This document shows, one piece after another, positions 1 through 7,632 of a stretch of 49,224 nt of DNA. Position 1 is the stretch's first letter; each line of letters begins with the position of its first letter. The stretch is from NCBI GenBank assembly GCA_031296115.1, contig JARLGI010000084.1:1-49224 (forward strand), written 5' to 3'. The notes under the pieces are model-generated. The model was not told the DNA's origin and searched no databases. It was given only the letters and a program-made list of their open reading frames with translations. Made by a program: the position numbers and the translations under genes. The DNA comes from Acidobacteriota bacterium. Lineage in GTDB: Bacteria; Acidobacteriota; Terriglobia; Terriglobales; Acidobacteriaceae.

Positions 1-1041
<1,041 letters not shown>

Positions 1042-2136
1042 ATGTCCATTCGCCAAGAACGAAACGCTTTGATGCCCGCATACCGTATTGTGATCGTCCT
1101 CCTGGCGAGTTGCACACTGCTCGCCCAGGAGACGCCGACGTTTTCCTCCGACGTGAAGGTGGTCAACGTTCTGGCCTCGGTGCGCGACAAGCATGGGCAG
1201 ATCGTCAACAATCTGACCAAGGACGATTTCAAGCTCGAGGACAACGGCCAGCTGCAAAACATCCACTACTTCACCAAAGAGACGGACCTGCCGCTCTCCC
1301 TCGGCTTGCTGGTTGATACCAGCATGAGCCAGCGCCGCGTTCTCGATCAGGAACGCATTGCCAGCAACGGTTTTCTGAATGACCTGATGCGCGTGGACAA
1401 GGACAAGGCCTTCGTCATCCATTTCGATTGGGACACCGAACTGTTGCAGGATTTAACCTCCTCGCGGACCAAGCTCGAGGCCGCGATGGAGAAGCTTGAT
1501 AATCCGGCGTTTGCCCCAGGCTACGGCGGTCAAGGAGGCAGTGGAGGAGGTGGGGGAGGCCATCACGGCAGCAGCGGAGGTACCACATTGTATGACGCGG
1601 TATTTCTCGCCTCCGACGAAATCACACGAAAGCTGTCCGGCCGAAAAGCGCTCATCATATTGTCGGACGGCGTGGACACGGGCAGCAAAGTCAGCCTCGA
1701 TCGCGCCATCGAAACTGCTCAGCGCTCCAATACTTTGGTTTATTCGATCCTGTATGCCGATCCAGAGGCCTACGGTCATCCCGGCTTTGGCGGTATGGGC
1801 GGCGGGATGGGGGGTGGCATGGGCCGCCACGGCGGCTGGGGCGGTCCGGGCGGTGGGCCCGGCGGAGGACATCCCCAGCAATCAGAGCATCCGGACGGCA
1901 AAAAGGTCATGCAGCGTCTCGCCAGGGAAACCGGCGGCCGCTTCTTTGAAGTTTCGAAGAAGGAGCCTATCAGCCAGGTCTACGCCCAGATCGAAGAGGA
2001 ACTGCGCAACCAGTACAGCCTGGGCTACACGCCCGACAAGGCCGTGGCCGCCGGCGGTTACCACAAGATCGCGCTGACCACCACTAACAAAGACCTCATC
2101 GTGCAGACCCGCGACGGCTATTACGCGCAACCCTGA
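1042..2136 (+). CDS. Secreted VWA-domain protein, acidobacterial VWFA-related family
   Basis: The 364-residue protein has an N-terminal hydrophobic segment (about residues 13-28, ending in a signal-peptidase-like LLAQE) and then a VWFA domain. The MIDAS metal site DTSMS is at residues 92-96, and a later ALIILSDGVDTGS strand-loop is typical of VWA folds. The segment before the domain (VLASVRDKHGQIVNNLTKDDFKLEDNG) and the end (YSLGYTPDKA, DGYYAQP) are hallmarks of the VWFA-related proteins that are abundant in Acidobacteriota. Two very Gly-rich insertions (about residues 155-180 and 247-280) interrupt the domain. The role is probably extracytoplasmic protein or metal-dependent adhesion; the substrate is unknown. 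ATG 1072 would give a cleaner signal peptide and is an alternative start. No operon partner: purA follows after 127 bases with its own promoter candidate. Confidence 0.88.
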   Translation: MSIRQERNALMPAYRIVIVLLASCTLLAQETPTFSSDVKVVNVLASVRDKHGQIVNNLTKDDFKLEDNGQLQNIHYFTKETDLPLSLGLLVDTSMSQRRVLDQERIASNGFLNDLMRVDKDKAFVIHFDWDTELLQDLTSSRTKLEAAMEKLDNPAFAPGYGGQGGSGGGGGGHHGSSGGTTLYDAVFLASDEITRKLSGRKALIILSDGVDTGSKVSLDRAIETAQRSNTLVYSILYADPEAYGHPGFGGMGGGMGGGMGRHGGWGGPGGGPGGGHPQQSEHPDGKKVMQRLARETGGRFFEVSKKEPISQVYAQIEEELRNQYSLGYTPDKAVAAGGYHKIALTTTNKDLIVQTRDGYYAQP

Positions 2137-2164
2137 TGCAGGCTGACCCGCTAGTCCGGCCGCA

Positions 2165-2193
2165 TTGCGTCAGCCAGAGCCACACGGTAAAAT
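2165..2193 (+). promoter_or_regulatory. Candidate sigma70 promoter for purA
   Basis: TTGCGT (2165-2170), a 17-base spacer and TAAAAT (2188-2193) point toward purA. The predicted transcript starts near 2200 and leaves room for either of the two TTG starts discussed for purA. Confidence 0.45.
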
Positions 2194-2323
2194 CAAGAGT
2201 TACATAGCCGGTCTCAGATAGATTCTCCCAGAATTTACTATTGTTTTTCCGCAAAGAGGCGAGTTGTGTGCGAATCTGCGCGTGTGCACGCCTTGTGCCG
2301 GCATTCGCGAATGGAGCAGCAAG

Positions 2324-3664
2324 TTGAAACCAGGCAAGACGGCGGTGATTATCGGCGCGCAGTGGGGCGACGAGGGCAAGGGCAAGATTGTTGACGTTCT
2401 CTCCGAGCGCTTCAAGGTGGTGGCGCGCTACTCAGGCGGTCACAATGCCGGACATACGGTCACCATTCACGGCAAGAAATTTATCCTTCAACTGATCCCG
2501 TGCGGCGTTCTGCGCGAAGGCTGTCGTGGGGTCATCGGCAACGGCGTCGTGCTCGACCCGTTCGCTTTCATGAAGGAAGTCGACGCGCTGCGCGCAACCG
2601 GCGTGAAGGTGGATGGCAACCTGTTCGTCAGCAATCGCGCGCACGTCATTCTTCCGTACCACCGCATGATTGAACTGGCAGCGGAGAACGCTCCTGGGCG
2701 GGTGAAGATTGGCACGACCTCGCGCGGCATCGGCCCTACGTACGAAGACAAGATGGCGCGCAGCGGTCTGCGTGTGCAGGACCTGCTCGACAAGGGGCTG
2801 CTGCGGAAGCACATCGAAAACGCCTGCCGCGAGAAGAACACCATCGCGCATGCCCTGTTTAACAGCGAGCCGCTTGATCCCGACAAAATGTACAACGAAT
2901 ATGCGGAGATCGCCGACCGCGTCGCGCCCTTCGTTACCGACACGGCGCTGCTGCTGAACCGCGCCATCGCCGCTGGTGAACCGGTGATGTTCGAAGGCGC
3001 GCAGGGAACCATGCTCGACATCGATCATGGGACCTATCCGTTCGTGACCTCGTCCAGCGCGACGTCGGGAGGAGCGGTGACTGGAACCGGCGTGCCGCCG
3101 ACTGCCATCAGCATGGTCGTGGGCGTGACCAAGGCGTATTGCACGCGCGTGGGCGGAGGCCCGTTTCCAACCGAACTAAAAGACGAAGTCGGTGAAGCTC
3201 TGCGCAAGAAGGGCAACGAGTTCGGCGCCGTCACGGGACGTCCGCGCCGCACAGGATGGCTTGATCTGCCGCTGCTGCGTTATTCCAACATGATTAACGG
3301 AACGAGTTGGCTGGTGGTGACCAAGCTCGATGTGATCGACGAGCGGGCGGAAATCCCAGTCTGCGTGGGCTACAAGGTCGACGGCAAGAAGACGGAGGAG
3401 GTTCCGGCGCAGGCGTCGGGCTTTGAGAAGATCGAGCCAATCTATACCAAATTGCCGGGATGGCACACGAGCACGTTTGGCATCGCCGACCACGATAAGC
3501 TGCCGGAGAAAGCGAAGCGCTACCTGGAATTCGTGGAGAAAGAATCTGGCGCGAAGATTGGTATTGTTTCGACCGGCCCGGACCGCGAGCAGACGGCCTT
3601 TGTCCCCGAGTTTACCAAAGTGCTGGACGCGGCGAGCGGGAACGAAGCGGCGCGAAAACCGTAG
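2324..3664 (+). CDS. purA: Adenylosuccinate synthetase
   Basis: PurA joins IMP and aspartate with GTP hydrolysis to give adenylosuccinate, the first committed step to AMP, in the cytoplasm. The N-terminal P-loop-like motif GAQWGDEGKGKIVD, the HNAGHTV segment and FEGAQGTMLDIDHGTYPFVTS match the family. The C-terminal TGRPRRTGWLDLPLLRYS and VSTGPDREQT contain guanine-binding and closing motifs. I start at TTG 2324 (446 aa) because it begins MKPGKTAVIIGAQ, as in relatives, and has GGAG (2313-2316) 7 bases upstream. An in-frame TTG at 2264, also with an AGAGG in front, would add 20 Cys-containing residues. No other pur genes are nearby. Function is certain; the start is not. Confidence 0.95.
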   Translation: MKPGKTAVIIGAQWGDEGKGKIVDVLSERFKVVARYSGGHNAGHTVTIHGKKFILQLIPCGVLREGCRGVIGNGVVLDPFAFMKEVDALRATGVKVDGNLFVSNRAHVILPYHRMIELAAENAPGRVKIGTTSRGIGPTYEDKMARSGLRVQDLLDKGLLRKHIENACREKNTIAHALFNSEPLDPDKMYNEYAEIADRVAPFVTDTALLLNRAIAAGEPVMFEGAQGTMLDIDHGTYPFVTSSSATSGGAVTGTGVPPTAISMVVGVTKAYCTRVGGGPFPTELKDEVGEALRKKGNEFGAVTGRPRRTGWLDLPLLRYSNMINGTSWLVVTKLDVIDERAEIPVCVGYKVDGKKTEEVPAQASGFEKIEPIYTKLPGWHTSTFGIADHDKLPEKAKRYLEFVEKESGAKIGIVSTGPDREQTAFVPEFTKVLDAASGNEAARKP

Positions 3665-3710
3665 TTGAGATTTGCTCAACGGGAGGGTTGCGCTGGGCGG
3701 GAACGTAGTT

Positions 3711-3871
3711 TTTGAAAGGGCACGGCTTCTGCCGTGCCGTTAGAATACCCTGCACGTGGCGGCTCTAGCCGCTGAGGAAAACCTCTAACGAGCGAGCCAT
3801 CTTACCTCAGGGGCTGGAGCCCAAGTTTCTATTGCCTGTTTCCGGCACAGCTGAAGCTGTGCCCTTTCAAA
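3711..3871. repeat. Intergenic palindromic element with terminal inverted repeats (161 bp)
   Basis: The left end reads TTTGAAAGGGCACGGCTTC and is a hairpin in itself. The right end is its inverted counterpart (CAGCTGAAGCTGTG then CCCTTTCAAA), so roughly 28-base ends pair with few mismatches. Inside are two further hairpins: GGCGGCTCTAGCCGC near 3757 and GGGGCTGGAGCCC near 3808. A shorter relative sits at 16785-16870, and one with different ends at 37858-37999. There is no coding capacity. It resembles a MITE or REP-type element, located between purA and the next gene. Confidence 0.75.
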
Positions 3872-3892
3872 TCGTTTGCGGGAAGGAAACCC

Positions 3893-4186
3893 ATGGTTGT
3901 GCTGGCCGTAACCTGGATCGCAAAGCCTAGCCACGAAGCTCAGGTGGCCGAGATCTTTGCCAAGCTGCAAGCTGCCTCGCGCCAAGAGCCGGGCTGCCTG
4001 ATGTACATTGTCCATCGACATCGCACGGATGCACGGCACTTCTTCATCTACGAACAGTACCGCGATGATGCTGCTCTTCAGGCCCACCGAGATTCGCCGC
4101 ATTTTCAGCAGTACGCCATCAAAGCGTTGGAAGATATTGGCGAGCGCGAGGAAGGCGAGTTGTACTCGCCGCTGACCGGTGACTAG
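3893..4186 (+). CDS. ABM-family (YgiN-like) quinol/antibiotic-biosynthesis monooxygenase domain protein
   Basis: This 97-residue protein is a single dimeric alpha/beta-barrel domain of the ABM family. It has a first strand LAVTWIAKPSHEAQV, a middle PGCLMYIVHRHRTD, the aromatic FFIYEQYRDDAALQAHRDSPHF segment that lines the pocket, and a final helix. Members act as cofactor-free monooxygenases on quinols or small aromatics, or simply bind them; the substrate here is unknown. ATG 3893 follows a good GGAAGGA Shine-Dalgarno sequence. It converges with the permease gene, and the two stop codons share one CTAG. Its upstream region is the 161-bp palindromic element. Confidence 0.85.
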   Translation: MVVLAVTWIAKPSHEAQVAEIFAKLQAASRQEPGCLMYIVHRHRTDARHFFIYEQYRDDAALQAHRDSPHFQQYAIKALEDIGEREEGELYSPLTGD

Positions 4187-5265
4187 GCAGTCGTAGAATC
4201 CGCTGCCGCTGCGGAATTTTTGGCCTTCAATTCCTCGCGCAGGATATCGAACAGCGCAGCGAGTACCGATGCCACCACCGGTCCTAGGAACAATCCGAGA
4301 AACCCGAACGCTTCCACGCCGCCGAAGATGAAGAAGAGCAGCACCAGGGGGTGCAGTTCGACTCGCCCGCCGACGACCCACGGCCGGATGACATTGTCGA
4401 TGGCGCTAACCACCAGGGTGCCCCAGATCAGCAGGAACACGCCCTTCCATATCGCACCAGTGACCAGCAAATAAATGGCGACGGGCCCCCACACCAGTGA
4501 CGATCCGACCACCGGAATGATGGAAGCGAAGCCCGCGCCGAGACCCAGCAAAAGGGACGACGGCATGCCGACAATCCGCATGGCGATGCCGGTCAGCACA
4601 CCCTGGGCAACGCCGACGGAGAGAATGCCATACACGTTGGCGATGATGGTGTCGGAGACGTTGCGATACAAGCGGGCCACTTGCTCGGGAGTCAGGGGAA
4701 TCAGCATACCCGCTTTGTAAGCCCACTGCGGGCCGTCGCGAAACAGGAAGAACAAGACGACAAAAGTAATCAGCGAGTCGGTGATGAAGCGAGCGAGGCC
4801 GCTCAAAACACTTGCGCCAAACCCGACCAGCCAGACACTGATTTGCTCCGCTTTCGAGCCGATTATTGCCCGCAGATCGTACTTGGACAAGTCAACCCAG
4901 TGGCCGACGAAGTGAAGCGGCTGATTGGCCAGAGTCATCAAGAGCGAAGTGAATCCGCCCTCCTCTGCGCTGCGGCGTCCCAGATAGTGAGCCGCCGAGA
5001 GTGCTTCATTGGCTGCGAGCAATGCGATGACGAAGCTGGGAACCGCAAAGAGGATGATTAGTGCCAGTGTGGAAATGAGGGCGGCCGTACCGGCCTTGCG
5101 TTTCATGCGACGCAAAATGCGCTCGTGCAGCGGATAGAAAACTACGGCAAGGATGATGGCGAAGGCCAAGGGCCGGAGGAACGATTGCGTGATGACGAAG
5201 GTCAGCGCCAGCACAATCAACAGCAACACGGCCAGGAAGATGATGGTTGTGCGTTTGGTGTGCAT
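4183..5265 (-). CDS. AI-2E family transporter (PerM/TqsA-like permease)
   Basis: The 360-residue polytopic membrane protein has a hydrophobic N-terminal pair of helices (residues 8-45), the family-typical FYPLHERILRRMKRKAGTAAL after the second helix, and a central loop region. A C-terminal block of helices follows, with GLGAGFASIIPVVGSSLVWGP and DNVIRPWVVGGRVELHPLVLLFFIFGGVEAFG-type motifs shared by the AI-2E/UPF0118 family. Such proteins are proposed exporters of autoinducer-2, or Na+/H+ antiporters; the substrate cannot be read from sequence. The length fits the family (330-380 aa). Start ATG 5265, with only weak ribosome-binding sequence. Its 3' end overlaps the convergent ABM gene by four bases. 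Confidence 0.9.
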   Translation of the reverse strand: MHTKRTTIIFLAVLLLIVLALTFVITQSFLRPLAFAIILAVVFYPLHERILRRMKRKAGTAALISTLALIILFAVPSFVIALLAANEALSAAHYLGRRSAEEGGFTSLLMTLANQPLHFVGHWVDLSKYDLRAIIGSKAEQISVWLVGFGASVLSGLARFITDSLITFVVLFFLFRDGPQWAYKAGMLIPLTPEQVARLYRNVSDTIIANVYGILSVGVAQGVLTGIAMRIVGMPSSLLLGLGAGFASIIPVVGSSLVWGPVAIYLLVTGAIWKGVFLLIWGTLVVSAIDNVIRPWVVGGRVELHPLVLLFFIFGGVEAFGFLGLFLGPVVASVLAALFDILREELKAKNSAAAADSTTA

Positions 5266-5352
5266 GGCTCAATTTGTAACATGCGCATACTCGAGGTGCG
5301 AGCGCCGAATTGCCGTCCCCGAATCGCAAGATAATCCGGGTGCGAACATCAT

Positions 5353-5389
5353 GTGTATTCGTTTACAATACACTGTATGGCAAATACAC
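5353..5389 (+). promoter_or_regulatory. Operator and -10 region of the RHH-ParE operon
   Basis: The heptamer GTGTATT (5353-5359) and its inverted copies AATACAC at 5367-5373 and 5383-5389 form a multi-half-site array. Between the first two lies TACAAT (5364-5369), a near-consensus -10 box, so bound repressor would cover the promoter. The predicted transcript start is at or next to the antitoxin ATG (5377). The arrangement is typical of autorepression by an RHH antitoxin; binding itself is inferred. Confidence 0.65.
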
Positions 5390-5625
5390 ACATTCTGACT
5401 TTGCGAGTGGATGGCGCCCTCAAGAAGAAGCTCGACCAACTGTCGAAAGCGACACAGCGCAGCCGCTCGTTCCTGGCGGCGGAGGCCATCCGCGAATTCG
5501 TCAACCTTAACGAATGGCAGATTCAGGAGATCAAGAAAGGATTGCAAGAGGCCGATGCCGGCGACTTCACCAGCGAGGAAGAGGTAGCGTCGGTATTCAA
5601 GAAGTGGACCAAGCGTGCGCGTTAA
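5377..5625 (+). CDS. Ribbon-helix-helix (CopG/ParD-type) antitoxin
   Basis: The 82-residue protein starts MANTHILTLRVDGALKKKLD, a short beta-strand followed by two helices (residues about 14-45: LDQLSKATQRSRSFLAAEAI), which is the RHH fold used for operator binding. The acidic tail (about residues 50-82) is the usual toxin-binding part. The next gene overlaps it by 11 bases and encodes a ParE-like toxin. ATG 5377 is chosen because the RHH strand begins there; there is no Shine-Dalgarno sequence and the predicted transcript begins almost at the ATG, suggesting leaderless translation. An upstream GTG at 5353 would run through the operator and is less likely. Confidence 0.9.
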   Translation: MANTHILTLRVDGALKKKLDQLSKATQRSRSFLAAEAIREFVNLNEWQIQEIKKGLQEADAGDFTSEEEVASVFKKWTKRAR

Positions 5626-5899
5626 ATGGCTGCGGGCGGCTTTGCGCGACCTCAGCGCCGAGCTTGAATACATCGCGCAAGACAGCCCCGCGGCCGCAGC
5701 TCGCTCCGCCATCAAGATTCGGACGGCGGTCGCTCTTCTTGGATCGCACCCTGCACTTGGCCGTCCGGGACGGGTAATCGGGACACGCGAACTCGTGGTC
5801 GATGGAACACTGTACTTGGTTCCGTATCGAGTGCGCGGCGACCATGTCGAGCTATTGCGTATCTTCCGCGGTGCGCGCCGATGGCCAAGCGATCTGTAA
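5615..5899 (+). CDS. ParE/RelE-superfamily toxin
   Basis: The 94-residue product (GTG start, MRVKWLRAALRDLSAELEYI) has the RelE/ParE layout: a first beta-strand, two helices with Ala-rich packing (SPAAAARSAIKIRTAVALL), then HPALGRPGRVIGTRELVV, YLVPYRV and VELLRIFRGARRWP. The HPxLGRPGRVxGTREL motif and the RIFHGAR-like end are standard for ParE. ParE proteins inhibit DNA gyrase, and related RelE proteins cut mRNA; this one matches ParE better. It overlaps the antitoxin by 11 bases (translational coupling) and is under its operator. It converges with the HD gene 12 bases downstream. Confidence 0.9.
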   Translation: MRVKWLRAALRDLSAELEYIAQDSPAAAARSAIKIRTAVALLGSHPALGRPGRVIGTRELVVDGTLYLVPYRVRGDHVELLRIFRGARRWPSDL

Positions 5900-5911
5900 G
5901 TCATCCAACCC

Positions 5912-6499
5912 TCATGGCTCAGCTTTGCCTTCCAGCCCCAGCTCCTTCGCCACGCCCTGCATCGCCTCGATGCAGAGGGCAATGTGCTCGTCCAGGTCCA
6001 CGCCCAGGCCGGCGGCTCCGTTGATGATGTCGTCGCGGCTGACGGCGCGGGCAAACGCCTTGTCCTTCATCCGCTTGCGAACCGAGCGGGCGTCCACTTC
6101 GGCCAGCGACTTACCGGGCTTGATGAGAGCGGTCGCGGTGATGAACCCGGCCAGCTCGTCACAGGCGAAGAGCGCCTTCTCCAGCTTCGAGTCACGGGTC
6201 ACGCCGGTGTAGTCGGCATGCGACATTATGGCGCGGCGGATTCCCTCGTCAACGCCGCGCTCGGTCAGGATTTGATTGCCCTTGTACGGATGTTCCTCGG
6301 CAGAAGGGAACTTCTCGTAGTCGAAGTCGTGGATCAATCCCACGACGCTCCAGCGCTCCTCGTCCTCGCCGAACTTGCGAGCATAGGCGCGCATGCAAGC
6401 TTCCACCGCCAGCGCATGCTTGCGCAAACTCTCTGACTGGGTGAACTCAGTTAGTAAACACCACGCTTCGGAGCGCGTCATTCCGTGTTTCTCCGGCAT
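5912..6499 (-). CDS. HD-domain phosphohydrolase-like protein
   Basis: The product has an HD fold: HALAVEACMRAYARKF, then the metal motif GLIHDFDYEKFP, SHADYTG and FACDELAGFITA, which give the H..HD..H..D ligand series. Relatives are small HDIG-type proteins often annotated as hydrolases; the substrate is unknown, and a nucleotide or phosphate ester is a reasonable guess. I start at ATG 6499 (195 aa, MPEKHGMTRSEAW). ATG 6481, just before TRSEAWCLL, has GGAG 9 bases upstream and is equally good. A longer frame to 6574 has no better support. It is divergent from the XRE regulator. Confidence 0.82.
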   Translation of the reverse strand: MPEKHGMTRSEAWCLLTEFTQSESLRKHALAVEACMRAYARKFGEDEERWSVVGLIHDFDYEKFPSAEEHPYKGNQILTERGVDEGIRRAIMSHADYTGVTRDSKLEKALFACDELAGFITATALIKPGKSLAEVDARSVRKRMKDKAFARAVSRDDIINGAAGLGVDLDEHIALCIEAMQGVAKELGLEGKAEP

Positions 6500-6651
6500 T
6501 TCACGGGCATTCTTCCGTCCGCTTGGGATGTGCTTGCGGGATTTGCACAGCTTTCTCTGGCTTTCATCCCACAATGCTCTTGACTCTAGCAGACAAATGC
6601 TGCACAGTACGCGTAAGTTGTTGTGCCTTGCTCTGGCACTCCCAACCTAGA

Positions 6652-7188
6652 ATGGCCACGACTCTCGCTCCTGTAGATTCACGGGAAGTGGTGAGATGCG
6701 ACCAATGTCATCTTGTCCAGTTCAGAACCTATAACAATCTTTGCCGCCGTTGCCGCACGTCGCTGGATGAGGACATTCCCGAGCCAATCCTCACACAGCC
6801 GTTGCCGGTGGCTGAACCAGAGACCACGAATCGTTCCGAGGTGCAAGTCGCGAAGGCGACCCGCGGCCTGCGGTTGCGCGCCGGCTTGAGCCAACGTCAG
6901 CTGGCGTTGCGCATGGGCGTTCCGCGCACCTACGTTTCCAAGATCGAAAACGAAAAGGCGACGCCGACGCTGTCTTCACTCGCCCGCCTGGCGGCCGCGC
7001 TGGAGGTCAGCGTGCCCGACCTGTTGCGCGAATGCGGGCCGAATCGCGAAGCAGAGGTCAACGAGTTGATGGCCGACCCCTTTGTCGCCGAGCTGGTCGA
7101 GTTCACCTCCAAGCTGAACGCTATGCAGCTTTCGAGCGTGCTTGCCCAGGTCCGCGACATGGTGTCGCATCCGCGGCGGGTTTCGTAG
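6652..7188 (+). CDS. XRE-family transcriptional regulator with N-terminal zinc ribbon
   Basis: The 178-residue protein begins with a four-cysteine zinc ribbon (C16, C19, C31, C34: CDQCHLVQF..NLCRRC), followed by a Pro-rich linker. A Cro/C1-type helix-turn-helix occupies about residues 61-120: LRLRAGLSQRQLALRMGVP, TYVSKIENEKATPTLSSLARL and EVSVPDLL. A C-terminal helical part (about 125-175) has no family I recognise. It should bind DNA as a dimer; the ribbon may sense metal or mediate contacts. Start ATG 6652 is the first after the upstream stop-rich region. A good intrinsic terminator lies 120 bases downstream. Target genes are unknown; the TonB receptor gene downstream has an inverted repeat that could be an operator. 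Confidence 0.88.
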   Translation: MATTLAPVDSREVVRCDQCHLVQFRTYNNLCRRCRTSLDEDIPEPILTQPLPVAEPETTNRSEVQVAKATRGLRLRAGLSQRQLALRMGVPRTYVSKIENEKATPTLSSLARLAAALEVSVPDLLRECGPNREAEVNELMADPFVAELVEFTSKLNAMQLSSVLAQVRDMVSHPRRVS

Positions 7189-7306
7189 CGGCGAACCGCC
7201 GGGCTTAACGGGCTCCATCCTGCGCGGTTCAGTCCGCCTTCCGGACACGCACTTGAGGGTGTGCGGAACCGCGGAACCCGCGTGAACCAATGCCGACCGG
7301 AAGATG

Positions 7307-7336
7307 CCGAGGCCTCACAGCCTCGGTGTTTTCTTT
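7307..7336 (+). terminator. Rho-independent terminator after the XRE gene
   Basis: Perfect 7-base arms CCGAGGC (7307-7313) and GCCTCGG (7320-7326) with a 6-base loop are followed by TGTTTTCTTT. It separates the XRE gene from the TonB receptor gene. Confidence 0.75.
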
Positions 7337-7468
7337 GCGGGTCCCAAGCGTGACTGGGCAATCGCGCAGGTAAGGGCCAGCGAGCCGACAGTAGTCCCCA
7401 GCCACCTTGCAACTAACGCTAACCACAGGGGTTTAAAGCATAAGCGCTCAAGGTAAAATTGTCCTTTT

Positions 7469-7492
7469 CCAGATGACATGTTGCTCATCTGG
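7469..7492. promoter_or_regulatory. Perfect inverted repeat upstream of the TonB receptor gene
   Basis: CCAGATGA (7469-7476) and TCATCTGG (7485-7492) are perfect 8-base arms with an 8-base spacer. The site is in the 443-base gap between the XRE gene and the receptor, near two AT-rich TAAAAT boxes that could be -10 elements (one just before, at 7454-7459, and one just after, at 7514-7519). Size and spacing fit a dimeric repressor site; there is no T-run right after it. The rest of the gap holds the terminator and a short TTCGCC/GGCGAA hairpin (7530-7543). Confidence 0.5.
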
Positions 7493-7632
7493 TTTGGTGG
7501 CCTACCCGCCGGGTTAAAATCGAACGCAGTTTCGCCTTGGCGAAGAGGTGACGGCTGTCAGCTGCGACGCGCATAGTCATTAGCAGGGATGTTGGGTACA
7601 GAGCAGCTTCCGTGAAGTTCGCAAGGACCAGG

